DNA of 64,000 nucleotides from Strobilurus pachycystidiatus. Lineage: Eukaryota; Basidiomycota; Agaricomycetes; Agaricales; Physalacriaceae. A model generated the notes under the pieces. That model saw only the letters and a list, made by a program, of their open reading frames with translations. It was not told where the DNA came from and made no database searches. A program made the translations under genes and the position numbers. Positions 1 to 11,581 of the stretch are shown piece after piece (positions within the stretch are counted from its first letter, which is position 1; each line of letters starts with the position of its first letter). Where the stretch lies: positions 124,001 to 188,000 of the forward strand of contig JAHLMK010000021.1 in the NCBI GenBank assembly GCA_019915135.1. Direction: 5' to 3'.

Positions 1-3
1 TAC

Positions 4-567
4 TTACGGCGTAGGAGGCCTCAAGCTATCAGACGGGTCAGAGATTGTCCACTGATAAATGTGAAGTACCGACCTCCTCATCCTCATAGCGTAATGGCGA
101 GACGGGTACACGTCTCGGCTCCTTGAGAGCGCGGGCCTACAGTCAGGGATCTCAGGGGAGGAAGTTTGAAGTTTGAACAGGACAGAAGACGTACCCTTGG
201 ATGATTCGGGGTGGCAACTATCCTGCTCGCCTTGTCCGCCTTGATCTGGGCTAGTTTTTCCTCTACAGAAAATTTCAGCAAGGCGGGAAGAGATGTTGGA
301 ATGACGAGACTGACGGCAGCGAGCAATCTTGTCAATCAAGGACTTCTCCTTCTTGCGGGTGAGAACCACGGTCTTGCTCTTTACGAGGAACGTAGCCTTG
401 ATGCTGTCGTGGCGAAGCGTCTCATGGTTGAGCGCGACTGTCTTCCTCTCGATGGCGTGAACGGTCTTGCACAGCGCGATTCCGACTATGCGGGCGTATT
501 CCAAAAGTTCTGCGTGCGAGACGGTGGAGAGGCCAGAGACAGAAGAATACACAGTCATGTCTGACAT
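4..567 (-). CDS. possible uncharacterised gene end, open frame at window edge
   Basis: An open frame of 187 codons runs leftwards from ATG at 567 (N-terminus MSDMTVYSSVSG) and ends three bases from the window edge. The first 110 residues are lysine/arginine-rich and look protein-like; the rest becomes serine/proline-rich and may be intron or UTR read-through. It starts head to head with the coiled-coil gene at 697, about 130 bp away, a spacing typical of a shared fungal promoter. I recognise no family. It could equally be the first exon of a gene extending beyond the window, or a chance frame. Confidence 0.25.
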   Translation of the reverse strand: MSDMTVYSSVSGLSTVSHAELLEYARIVGIALCKTVHAIERKTVALNHETLRHDSIKATFLVKSKTVVLTRKKEKSLIDKIARCRQSRHSNISSRLAEIFCRGKTSPDQGGQGEQDSCHPESSKGTSSVLFKLQTSSPEIPDCRPALSRSRDVYPSRHYAMRMRRSVLHIYQWTISDPSDSLRPPTP

Positions 568-696
568 AGTAGCTTGATGTGGGTCGGCGGGATGATGAGG
601 GAATAGAAGAAAGAAGGGCGATTATTTGGCCACATTGTGGCGTAGTAGATCTCTTCCACAGGTCACGCGTCTTTGACGTATCTTGCACTGTCATCA

Positions 697-1144
697 TGAC
701 TTTACCGCTAGTCGACCTCACAGAGAACCCAAACACATTAGTCGACACCGTGGATGAACAAAGCCGTCAACTCGCCCAGTTAACGGCCGAGCATACCGCC
801 AAGCAGGACCAGGCGAACATCATGGAGGCAAGCATACGCGAGATGGATAATGAGTTCGTCGCCATCAACACACGCATTCCAGCCCTGCAAGGTCAGAAAG
901 CATCTGTTGTCAGCTATAGCATTGCATGCTGACCCGCGGACTCGCACAGACGAACTCGCCTCTCTGGAGGCACAGCTCAAGCACGAGTCTGGCGAAGTTG
1001 CCGGAGGTTCGAGTCGCGGTGGCGGTATATTGTTTAGCTTCAATTTCAGACTTGAAGCTCACATTGATGTCCTTAATTAAAGTGTCCTCAGTCACCGGCG
1101 AATTAGGTGAGATTTACAAAAGGCGAGTATATGTTTCAGGCTGA
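697..1144 (+). CDS. small coiled-coil protein, three to four exons
   Basis: ATG at 697 begins MTLPLVDLTENPNTLVD. A first exon to about 891 encodes a heptad-like helix (EQSRQLAQLTAEHTAKQ). A putative intron (gtcaga...cacag, to about 950) leads to DELASLEAQLKHESGEVAG. A second intron (gttcga...tttcag) leads to DLKLTLMSLIKV, and a last intron before 1140 gives a short tail with TGA at 1142. The product is about 105 residues, acidic and probably all helical. Size and coiled coil would suit a kinetochore or Mediator-type small subunit, but no diagnostic motif is visible, so no function is claimed. Exon joins keep the frame, the main support that it is real. Confidence 0.4.
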
Positions 1145-3299
1145 CAAGCGTACGCGTAGGCAAGGCCCGCTCGCAACGATCAGGCCGAGACGCTGGTGCG
1201 TATCTTTGCAAACACTGTCCGTTATAGTTATGGTGTTAACCGATACACAGGGAAAAGAAAGAAGTGAAAGAAGTGATATGGCTCGGATAGCAGTGTAAAT
1301 AATTTCGAAGACATTGGTTGTATACTCTAGTGTATGGTGTGAATCCAGCGTGGTTCCCTCCCAGAGTCAATGGACCCCGAGAAGATGAATCAAGCAGGAA
1401 ATACCACAAAATATCCTCGTTCACGATAGGCACTCGGTTAAGTTCATACGCCTCCCGGACAACAGGAAGGACGTGTCGTACATCGCAGCGATGCGAACCG
1501 TTGAAATATGCCCGGAACTACTCCTACAAACCCCAGCGCGCCAATTTCTGAGAAAAATATTAATAAGAAAACTAGTTGAACGGATGTTCGAAGACCAACC
1601 CTTCATGCTTCGGAGAGCGCAGACGTGACAAGCAGCCCAATCAAACCAAAGGTCCGCTCTGCCCAAGGACATCATAACCCATAGGGTTCAGTCCATCAAG
1701 ACATAGGTGTCGGATTCAAGGCCAGCCCTCTACTTCGTCGGGGACAACCCAAGCTACATCGCTGGCACGCCAGCTTAGACCATCCACTGATAGCGCCGAC
1801 CGCCATCCTCCCACCATCCAGCGCGATACCCGACGCACACGAACACCACTGCTTGAGCCTTAGCCGGATACCTAGCATACCGGCGCAGTTTTGGTGTCAT
1901 GTTTGTGTGGCTCGACATGGCAACACATTTGTTCCACGTACGCTGGTGAATGATGGAGACGATGGTCGGCGTTAATCAGCTTCATCCAGTCGACGATAAT
2001 GGGGTACGGGTCCAATCCGCTCCACTCCGCTAGCTTTGGGCGATCCCATGAGAACCGACATGTTGTCCTGGGTCCTATGGGCTGCTTAGCATTGACGAGG
2101 TTGGAGACAGAGAAGTTTACTGACCGGTATGGGAAAGCAAAGGGCGTCCAGAAGAAATCCAGCACCATCACCAAGGCTCTCCCGTCGGAAAGCACATCGG
2201 CTTAGACCGTCCACTGCCCGCATCGCTGACCACGCAGTCAACAGCCAGCGCGATACCACGCCCACAGAACCTACACTACCGCTTAAGCAGAAGTAGGCTA
2301 GAACTACCCCCACCGTACGATTTTTGGCGTTCATGTTTCGATGGCTCTGTACGCTGGGTATGGTGAAGGCAACGAGCGACGACTAGGCAGCTTCGTCCGC
2401 GTCCACGAAAGGGGCTCGACGCATAATTCGCGTGCTCGTAATCGGCGCGTCCAAGTCGTGATTGTCGAACGTGTCGTGATGTCGAAGTCGGAGCGTATCG
2501 GTCGTAACATCGTCTTGAGGGTCGTGCTCGCTTGAGTTGGAGGTGGTCGGAAGGAAAGAGCTGAAGGAGCCATTTTGCTGCTGCGTTCAATCTTATATGC
2601 GACAGAAAGGGGCCACGCATCGAAAAGGGGCCACATTCCAAGTTGGGTCCACTGGTAAATTATCTTACGCTTCTGCAATTCCTCGGCAGTGAAGTGAATG
2701 CAAGCACCTAAGCAAGAAACAGCGCGTTAAAAAACAACCTCATACCATCACAGAGTCAAAGATACGAGTATCCCCATCCCAGGTGACGCGATATAGACGC
2801 GGCATTACATAGCGCCTTTATTGTTCGAATAAGATTCGAAGACACAACGGCGTCGAATGCCGGCTGCGCCACCGAGCAGAGTTATCAGCAGCTCCAATCG
2901 GATTTCCATCACTTGACGCGAGTATGCAGCTGAAATTAACAGGCTCCATTCCGCCATTGTCTGTATATCTATGAGAACAATTGAGAGACCGTATTCGGGT
3001 ATTGTGGCGAAGATGCGCTTGTGCGTCAACGTCACCCCGGATGCGACTATCCGAGATGTTTCGCTACATCAGCACCATGAGGAACGTTCTGGAAATGCAG
3101 GATAGGTCTCACCTACGAAGAAATAGAGTTTTGATTCAAGCACTTGGCTGCAAAAGAACAAGAGACAAACGTGACCCTGACTTGATCAGGATCGGCTATC
3201 AATCGATCAGTGCTCTCTTTGTTGGTCTTGTTCGCCCAGCACCGTATAATAAAGGATACCCTGCCGCCGCCATGCTCTCCCAGTTTACTTGCATTGCAC
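1145..3299. other. intergenic, no convincing gene
   Basis: Only short unconserved frames occur on both strands. The imperfect repeat pair at 1774-2352 is the only structure noticed. The last few hundred bases presumably hold the promoter of the gene starting at 3300. Confidence 0.4.
1774..2352. repeat. pair of imperfect direct repeats about 426 bp apart
   Basis: The stretch from 1774 to about 1860 (starting gcttagaccatccactg and containing ccagcgcgatacc) is repeated imperfectly at 2200 to 2288 (gcttagaccgtccactg, ccagcgcgataccac). A weaker match follows each copy (gtcatgtttgtgtggctc near 1898; gttcatgtttcgatggctc near 2330). No coding potential was recognised. They may be remnants of an old local duplication or of a degenerate transposon. 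Confidence 0.4.
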
Positions 3300-4545
3300 A
3301 TGGCTCTGCCACTCCGCGGCGAATTCTTGGTCGTCCAACTCGATCCTCTAGAGACTTTGCATCCTTTCCTAGATGACCCAGAGGTCCTACGCGCTTGCGA
3401 GGCTCTACGACACCGGACAAAGAAATATGTTGTATGCGTAACGAAGGTGCAACTATCTCCTTTGACTTCCGAGAATGTGCGCGACTGAATCTTCTTTTAC
3501 AGCGCATGCGAGTATCCGTCTTTGAAGATCTACACCCCCTCGAAGTCGCTCTGATTTCACGCGGCCTGGTCTCTGGACCGAACGGAAACGCGCTCCAGGA
3601 AATGTCCCTTCCCATCCATCCCAACACGTCTCATCCTCGAGACCGAACGCCCCTCATTTGTGACCCACCACTTCCTTGGAACGACTGTTATCTCCAGACC
3701 CTCACGCTCACTTCCATCCGTATCAAATTCAGCGACCCCACGGCACGCCAATGTGGCATATACTACCTGAACCCTCCTAAGCAGGCTGGAACCATCCGCT
3801 CGTTAAGTGAGGATGACAGCGAGTGGCGCGATAAATTTACGGGCATCGAGCCTGACGACTTCTCTACGTCTTCGGCACCGACAAATACTACTCATGGCAC
3901 ATCACAGTCACTACCCTTTGATCTACGACGAAAGGCCAAGCACGCTTCTGCCGAATGCCTCTCTGATTTGGACACGGCTGTCCATGACTATAACGTCACC
4001 CCCATCGTCGATTTCTCTATGGACATGGACAAACTTTCTGCAGATCAGATAGCGAATCCATGGGACTTCTTCAAGGAAGTCGATGTGATCAAAGAGTATG
4101 CCTCCATCTCGCCCACTCTTCAACTCGGTCGGACTAACGTGTTTGCAGGATACGCAGAGCACATATTGCCAGAATGCAGACGAGACACTTCGCGTCGAAA
4201 TACCCGCATCTGGATCTCGTTGGCCATGTTGACATCGACCTGGAGCTCCGAGAGATGGAGTCCCCAGTTGAGGGTTTGTCCATGGAATCGTTCTGATTAG
4301 ACCTGTTTCTGATCCTTCGCAGCCATATCTTTGGAATGTCCCTGGGGAATCACATCTTCTGAAACACTGGTGAGCGGCATCGGTCGCCCTTTGGCTTCAG
4401 CAACTACGGAAGAATATGCGCCTACTGTATCAGCGAGTAAGGATCCGAATATCGATATGAGACTCGGCTCACCATCTCTATGACAGGTGCTAGTTCGTTC
4501 GGTAGCATGAAGGGCCTTCCCGGCGTCGAATTGCGCCTCGATTAG
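3300..4545 (+). CDS. uncharacterised protein, five exons
   Basis: ATG at 3300 gives MALPLRGEFLVVQLDPLETL. Four short introns can be placed that all keep the frame: 3432-3502 (gtatgc...ttttacag), 4096-4148 (gtatgc...tttgcag with a ctaac branch site), 4274-4322 (gtttgt...cgcag) and 4437-4486 (gtaagg...gacag). The joined product is about 340 residues. It has an ordered first half (PLPWNDCYLQTLTLTSIRIK), an acidic middle (SEDDSEWRDK, DFSMDMDKLS) and a conserved-looking helix (IRRAHIARMQTRHF) before HLDLVGHVDIDLELREME. The stop at 4543 depends on the last intron; without it the frame ends at 4483. I do not recognise the family. The consistent splicing makes it a confident gene of unknown function. 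Confidence 0.65.
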
Positions 4546-5703
4546 CCAAGCGGATTGCCGAGGCAGTGAGACGACCTTTGAAAGTGATTGGATGCTCCAT
4601 TCCGAGACGCCATTATTGAATGATCATTGATGTATACCTTCGACTTGCTTGCTTTCGTTCCCGACTTCGATTTCTACGGCACACAGCCTCATACCCCACC
4701 CATTTTGTACTACATACATACGGAATATATATTTGCGATGTTCTGGCAGACATCTCTCATACTGAACTTGGGCAGCGAGCGGGGCAGGCGGAATCCGGCC
4801 CGGATTGTGACACTTGTATCGGAGGTAACCCGGACCGATTAAAAAACTTCGTCCTCCTCCACCATCATCATGAGTGTTCGACACTTGCCTACTGTACGCT
4901 AGGATTTGAAGCTCGAAGTACGGAGGGCATGTTCCGTACGCGTCAAGGTGCGTCTATCTCCCATCTCGTCGTTTGATGAAAAAAATTCTGCAAACACCGC
5001 GACGTGGATGCAAGTCCTCTCTGGGTTGGTTTTCCTTCGGGAACCATTCAAGTCTCTGAATACTCTGTTCTTCCCAAACCCTGCATTCAATTACTGACAG
5101 CTCCTTTCTATAGGTAATCCCTTCGTAATGGGTCGACGCTGGCCCCTGGGTTTGCCTACGGCGGTAAGTGTACACGACTCCATGGAGCCGGAGGGGCAGC
5201 AGGTATTGGAATGTATAATCTGTAATTTGTATGTCTTCCCCGAATTTTTACTTTGACTCTGCGTCTGATCTTCCTCTGCAGAGACGTACTGAGCTCACAA
5301 GGAAAACAATCAGATCACCTTGTCCGATAGAGAACACTTTGGCCCAAATCCATCCTTCGCGTGCTGAACCGTAAAGAGCGAGCTACGGTGCAGCGTGCTA
5401 TGAGACTATTTGACAAACGAAGACTGAGTCGCTCAACGGGATGCAGGATGGGCGGGATCTGCGCTCCGGTCTCCTTGGTCATTCGGGCTTACTGGCCCTC
5501 GCCATGTCGCCGGTTTTTATCGGCGTACCCCTTCCGGTCGACCAAAAGTGTTGTCACTTTCCGTGCGTATTCCCACCATGTCCTTTCTATATGTCAGCAA
5601 AATGTCAATGTGGTTGGACTTGTGTCCTCTAAGTACAACAAGCGGTGATTCATAAGTCTAGGTATCATGTGGGCTATCCCTTGTTCGTCCCACGATATTC
5701 CAA
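4546..5703. other. intergenic, no supported gene
   Basis: Short frames here (for example near 4906-5097) lack consistent splice joins. A frame at about 4547-4612 reads LAKRIAEAVRRPLKVIG and could be an alternative 3' exon of the preceding gene. The right end is the 3' flank of the desaturase gene. Confidence 0.35.
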
Positions 5704-7221
5704 TCATGCCAGTGGACGGCGCTCCGCAATGTAGAGACTCTGCGATGGCGGGATGGCCTGCTCAGGTTTCACTTCATGAGGGCCGTTTTGGTTGAGCACT
5801 TCAACACCACTCTCCAGCACGGCGACGCGCATCATGGACAGGAGCTGTTGACAATGTGTGGGTGAGTGTTGCCGTTATATACGGTGTCTACTCACGTTGT
5901 GCGCCGCGTTCGAGTGGCTGTAGACACCTCCGAAGAAGGCCGCTGTCATATCCTTACCAGTGTTGGCGCGAAGAAGGGCAGAACCACCAGGGTGCTCCTT
6001 CAGGAAGGAAGATACATCGTGCAGGAACCCAGCGATGAGGATGAGAGTGCAGGTCTCTGATTCCTTCTGGACTATGAGGAGATCAGCACCCACCGAGGTA
6101 AGAAAGAAAATTACTTACAGGTATCCCAAGTGACGACCGGGAGCTTGTCCTCTGGAGTCGGCCAGCTCAGCGTCTCCTGTACTGCTTTGAGGTTCTTGAG
6201 CTTCATCGTCAGAGCACCCTTAGCGATCTCATTCCAGAAAAAGTCCGGAGATGGCTAGCCAAACCAAGATACTTGCAAGTCGCGATGAACCATTTTGTAG
6301 GGTCGAACTGATACCAGATGATAGCGTTGCGGTAGTCCATGGGGAACTGGTGGTGGAAGTTGTGGTAGCCTTCGCCCATCGTGAGGATGGCAGTGACGAA
6401 GTGATCGCGAGGAGTGAGGCGGTCATCGTACGGTGCGGAGCCGAGGTGGTGCGCGACGGAGTTGAGGGCCCAGGTGCTCTGAACAACGCGTAAGTCCTTC
6501 AGTATATATCGACTATATGGAACTTACGTGGTGTGCCATTGTAAGACGAAGCATCCCCGCGAAACAGAATCCACCGACCCAGTCACCCCAGAAGTAACCG
6601 GGCACGACTGTTGGAAGAATGAAGGCCCAGAAAGGCAGAAGGTAGAAATACAGTTTATGCTGCAATTGGAGAAGTTTATCCTTCTTCAAGTCCGAGACGT
6701 CTGCTGGACCATAGCGGAGGTCAGTCTTGAACACCATCCACCCCAAATGGTTCCACCAGAAACCTCTGGTGGCGTTGTAGGGATCCAAATCCGTGTCAGT
6801 GTGGCGGTGGTGAGAACGATGACTGCGGGCCCAGAAGTAGGCTGATCCCTGAACAGCACTCGTACTCGCAGCGAGCAGGAAAATCTGCAGGGGCAAAGAC
6901 GCGTTATACGAGCGATGAGACCAGAGACGGTGATTTCCTGGTCATGGTGAGAGTCCGAAGATAGAAGCAATCTGGGCATACCAGCGGTCATTCCTATGAA
7001 AAGCTCTCATGATTATCCTGAATTAACCGAAAGATGGGAGACAACTTACCGAGCATGCTGAAAACATAGTATACGGATGCCCAGAGCATGGTAGCGCGAG
7101 AGAATTCAGCCAGCCAAAATCCGGCAAACCCAATAACGGGCGTGGTCACGAACACAGAGACCTCAAACCAATTGACGCCTTTGATTGGGGGGAAGTTATC
7201 GAACGAGCTGATTCTCCACAT
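5704..7221 (-). CDS. ole1: delta-9 fatty acid desaturase with cytochrome b5 domain, one frameshift
   Basis: This is an acyl-CoA delta-9 desaturase of the ER membrane, which makes oleate and palmitoleate from saturated acyl-CoA with cytochrome b5 as electron donor. From the start at 7221 ([15 protein letters not shown]) the exons show transmembrane segments and the three histidine boxes: HRLWSH, HRSHH and HNFHH (in GEGYHNFHH). The fused C-terminal haem domain has HPGG and HSNAAH. Introns fall near 7065-7000, 6965-6920, 6533-6483, 6113-6070 and 5896-5845; the stop is at 5704-5706. The residue before the first box is Asn (GNHRLWSH) where Tyr is usual. After LASHLRTF the frame breaks at an A-run on the plus strand (6238-6242): one extra base would restore [10 protein letters not shown] and the rest. 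It is either an assembly indel or a real null mutation. An upstream frame beginning at 7406 could add an N-terminal exon. Confidence 0.88.
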
Positions 7222-10200
7222 CTTGCAAACAGGTGGAAACGACTATACCTACCACCACCGAGGTTGACAGGCATATAAACAAAATTGACTGAATAGATCG
7301 CCTCGGGAGGATCCCCAAAGTAATTGCATCCCCGTGAGAACCGCGATGTATCAGTGCATGAGAGAGCGGATGTGTAAGTGCCAGTGGTTTCGTCGGAGCC
7401 ATTCATGTTGTCGCACGATTGAACCGTGACGGCACGATAACGCGTTGATGGTGAGTACTCGGTGTCAAAAGGTTCCTCCAGGGTACTCTGACACAGTTCA
7501 CTCCATCGATCTCGGAAGGGAGGCTGGTACGAGTGAAAGTTTCTTTTGATCCAAGTTGGCTGCTACATGATCGTCGACAGGATGGGATTCTGCCTCGGCA
7601 TCGACAACTTGCATGTTCTTGTAAAGAAGAAATGACGCACGTCCCGAAGCGAGGCTTTTAAGGTGACACGCGTCAAAGGAATAGTTTGTTCTTGAGATCA
7701 AGAAACACCGATTTGATGACAATGATAACCATTTATAGATACACTTAGACGGCACCATTGGCATGACGGCCTTACCCGGGCATGTCTTGCTCAGAGACCA
7801 TTGTTGAGCACGTAAAGGTAGACTCGGGCACACTCTCTTCGAAGTCTTCTCCCGTACAACGTCAAACGTGAACCCAACAGCCGTAACAAATTCTTCCGAC
7901 CCATGCGCCACCGTCAATGGGTGCCAACTAATGAAGGTGCGATTTGATGCCGATCCTGCTCCAGTCTTTCTCAGCGATTCTACAGAAGTCTTGGAAGGTT
8001 CTCGCGTGAAGTACTCGAGGAAGACACGGTCCCCGGACCCGCCACAACAGAAAGCCTCGTACACATGGCAAAGGAAGACAACTTTACCGACCAGGACGAA
8101 ACCTCGTTCCTACCCAAGCAGTAAAGAATCCATATACAAATTACCGGCGTCGCTCCGAATAGCCTAGGAGACCGGTTATACAACCGGAGTCTCACTAACA
8201 TCTCGCTACTTACCTCGATAAGTATGGTCGACTACCCTCCTCAATTGAAACGCGGGCCGTTGTCAATCCTGCACGTAATCCACTCGCGTACACTTGCAGT
8301 GGCTTGAAGGGACGGCAGGTGTGTCGGATTTTCACCGATCTTCAACGCATGCTCGGACCTTCCGGAGGTGATGTAGATCCCACGATTACCAACTCCGTGG
8401 CTTCATTTCCCAAGGGCGGTAGTGATGTCAGAACATCGAATGGCCCAACGGTACTTCAAGGTCTCCGCACAGGCGATGACAACAATGATCATCTTCTCGT
8501 CTTGTATAGCAGCTGGCCAGCGGCAGCGCCACGTCGTTGGTCATTCAGTGAGCTATTGTATGCGTCATTTCTGTAGGAGAGGAACATTGAAGAGTACTTA
8601 CAGACATGGTCTCCGGTCAAGATGTCGACGAATGTAAGCCATGACTCAAGTAAGTCGAGGCCAGGGTGAAGACGGGATCATGACACGCGGGCCCTTCATA
8701 TTCATACCCACGTCTATTCCTGTCTGGTTCATTGTCACGCTCTGCAAGTCGCTCGACTCGGAGATCAGATACATAGATTCATAGAAGCGTGTACATACAA
8801 AAACACGGGTGAATATTGAATTGCGTCGCGTTCTGTTGCGGAAATACTCCCTCGACAGGCCGCCGATGAGCAATAACAGAGCTTGTGCTGGATGTAAGGC
8901 CCCCCCCCCCCGATGACCGATGCTATGTTGCGGTCTCGGAATTCCGCCGAATGCCTGTGGATAGAAGACGTTTACTTTCCATTTGCATGTTCCGGTCTAC
9001 TGGTGTGGCGCCGAGACGCGCGTTCGAGAAACCCTCTGCATGATGGTAGAGTCCGGAAGAAACCGAACAAACCAGCCATCTACATGATATAACTGAGGTC
9101 ATATAGCCAATCTAATATAGCCAATCTATAGACCATACGGCCAGAATGCAGCCAAGTAGGAGGCCTGTCTTGGACTTCAACAGAGAGGAGGGTATGTTGT
9201 GACGCCGATGACGGATAAACTCACTTAGAAACCGATACCATGTTCCTACTGTAGCTTGCTAAACGCCGCCGGAAGCCAGTGGAAATCGCGATGGCCATCT
9301 ATATGTCAGCCAGACGAGTTCGTTCCGCGTCTGCGTTGAAGGTTCTACTGATAACAGTCCTTGTGGGAGCACTTGTTATACGCACGACTTGTTCTGTGAA
9401 GAGTTCCTTGCAAAGCATTGATCAATCTCCAGATGCCGCGAGTCAGTCAAAGTTGGCACTGATATATCGTTAGTCGTTCGAGAAAAGAATACACATGAAA
9501 GTCTAGTGAGCTGACACAAGTTGACAGACACGTATGAGACGAGCCCAGGCCGTCGGTTTGGTACAGTGACCCGGTGTACATTGAGCGTGCTGTAAAAAGA
9601 CTGCGAGGTAGAAAGACACACGGAAGCCTTGACCCTTGCTAGTTGCGTTGCGCTCGAGGACGCCGGGGAGGACATATGTCTTCCTTCGGCAGTCAAAGTA
9701 GTCAGAAAAAACGTCTAAGCAACAATTTCGTCAGCAGAGTTGACGTTGGGCGGTACTCTATACGTCCAAAAACAGTCCATGGCGTGCTTTTTTCCGTCAG
9801 GTCAAGTCCACCGAGGTTGTAACGGCAACATGACTGGAGAAGACCGTGGTTCTCCGTGCTTGTGAAAAGTTATGGGGCGGAGGCAACAAGACGAATTCGA
9901 TGCAGGTCCCAGAAAGACAATTCATGGCGGTGGCGGCGCGACAGTCCTGCACAACGCGATCGCGCCGAAAGTAAGGTGACCGTTTGTGGTCAAGTCTCAG
10001 TCTGGACCGCCGCCAGCGGCCAGACCATCAATGCCCCTGATCATGTTTCTGCCTGGCTCTCTTGAACAGTAACTTCCACCACGACCACTGCGACCACTGC
10101 CAGCGGTCTGCCCGGCGGTCTACGGCAGCAGATTACTACCTGACAATCCACACGAAGGGAGATACTCAACGGCGCCGACGTCGGACGCACAGGGTTGCTG

Positions 10201-11581
10201 CGATGTGATGCACTGGCCATGCTCGACTGACCACCCTTCGTCACCTAGTCGTCATTCGGCTGACATCTACTCTCGTGGGACGTCTGCACTTTTCTACAGA
10301 ACTCAGACTGCCATGACCGATAACGGAAGATGGCCGGCTGTCGTCGTCTGTACGGTTGTCCGATTGGCCTACCCTCGTCGTGCTCAGCTGGACCGTGGAG
10401 GGCCACACAAAGGACTGTGTACCTGGCGGGCTCACTAACAAATGCAAATTTCTCTGTCCTTGCCATCCGAATATCACCTAGCGAACTTCCTTTGTTCTTC
10501 TAGCCAAAGCCCACAAAAACATTGAACCTTGTGCGTCTCTTGTCCCCGAGTTGGTCTTCCGTTGTCCTTGACATTAATACGACAAAGGCACGGCATGCTA
10601 CGAGAATGCATGTGCTCCCCAATACCTCGGGTCATTTCGGTCAATCAACCTCCACCGCACACGAAGCGGACGCCACCCGCGTCTTACGTCCTAGACTGGG
10701 GCAAGGCGGTATGGTACTCGAGTACGTAGGACCTGGAAATCTCGAGCAAGGGGTAGCTGGGCAATTGCCTTCACCGAAGCCCTCATCTCATGGAAGCTTC
10801 GTAACTCTTCTCCGTACGGCAGCTCTACATCCTCGTCCGGCCAGAAAGTACCCGCGTTTTCAGGCTCTATCGACTATGTACCACGGACCCACTCTGCGTC
10901 TCGAAACCGGGGAAGGACGGTGTCGAGCTGAAGGCTGAGTGATGTACATGTCCGGACTCCGCCTTTGACGAAGACGATTCCTATTGTCCACCGTTGTTTT
11001 GCGCCTGCGTAAAAAATTGACGTTCATTTGGCACAATCGATTGAACTGCCGACGAAAGTATGACCAACCCGTGCGCCACCTACTTTTCCAAAGCGTGTAG
11101 TACTCATGAACATCCCATCATTCAAGTCGTAACTCCACCATACCCATTGTGGATACTTACAACACATCTACCGCCTCAATTTGCGCAGCAAGTCTTTCCA
11201 ATGAAGATCGGCGCGCCGCGTGTAAGCTGTTCGCTGGTACCTTGCGTACCTTGTCGACGTACGTTCTCATCTTCAGATATGCAGTTGAGATGCCGATACA
11301 CTACCTACAACATAGGCAGCTCATCCGATCAAACCCGTCTACAGGCTCTACAGGCGAGATTCTTCGCCCTAAAGAATGTGTCACTTCACGCCATTGTCGA
11401 CAGCCAAGCGTTCAGTCTTTGTGTTCTTCGCGAGCCTGTGACATGTCCAAGGTCAGAGACATCTTTCTCCGGCAAACAGAGACGGGCAGAGAGACCGACC
11501 TGCATCTCATAGTCGCCCACGTCCTCAAAACTCATATCTTGCTTTGCCTTCGTGATGTTGGACACCAATTGTAGCGGATGC
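7222..11581. other. gene-poor region, nothing firmly assignable
   Basis: Frames at 7498-8064 (minus), 8646-8873 (minus), 9279-9473 (plus) and 11060-11574 (plus) are open but match no family I know and do not join through good introns. A run of 12 C lies at 8900-8911. The low density of coding signal contrasts with the compact region from 14 to 29 kb. Unrecognised relics of genes cannot be excluded. Confidence 0.35.

Noticed and set aside
4620..5175. Possible gene around 4906-5175
   Set aside because: Frames are short, proposed joins do not keep frame and no domain is visible.
7222..7406. Extra N-terminal exon for the desaturase starting at 7406
   Set aside because: The join would need an intron of under 30 bp and the peptide lacks desaturase character; the start at 7221 already gives a normal N-terminus.
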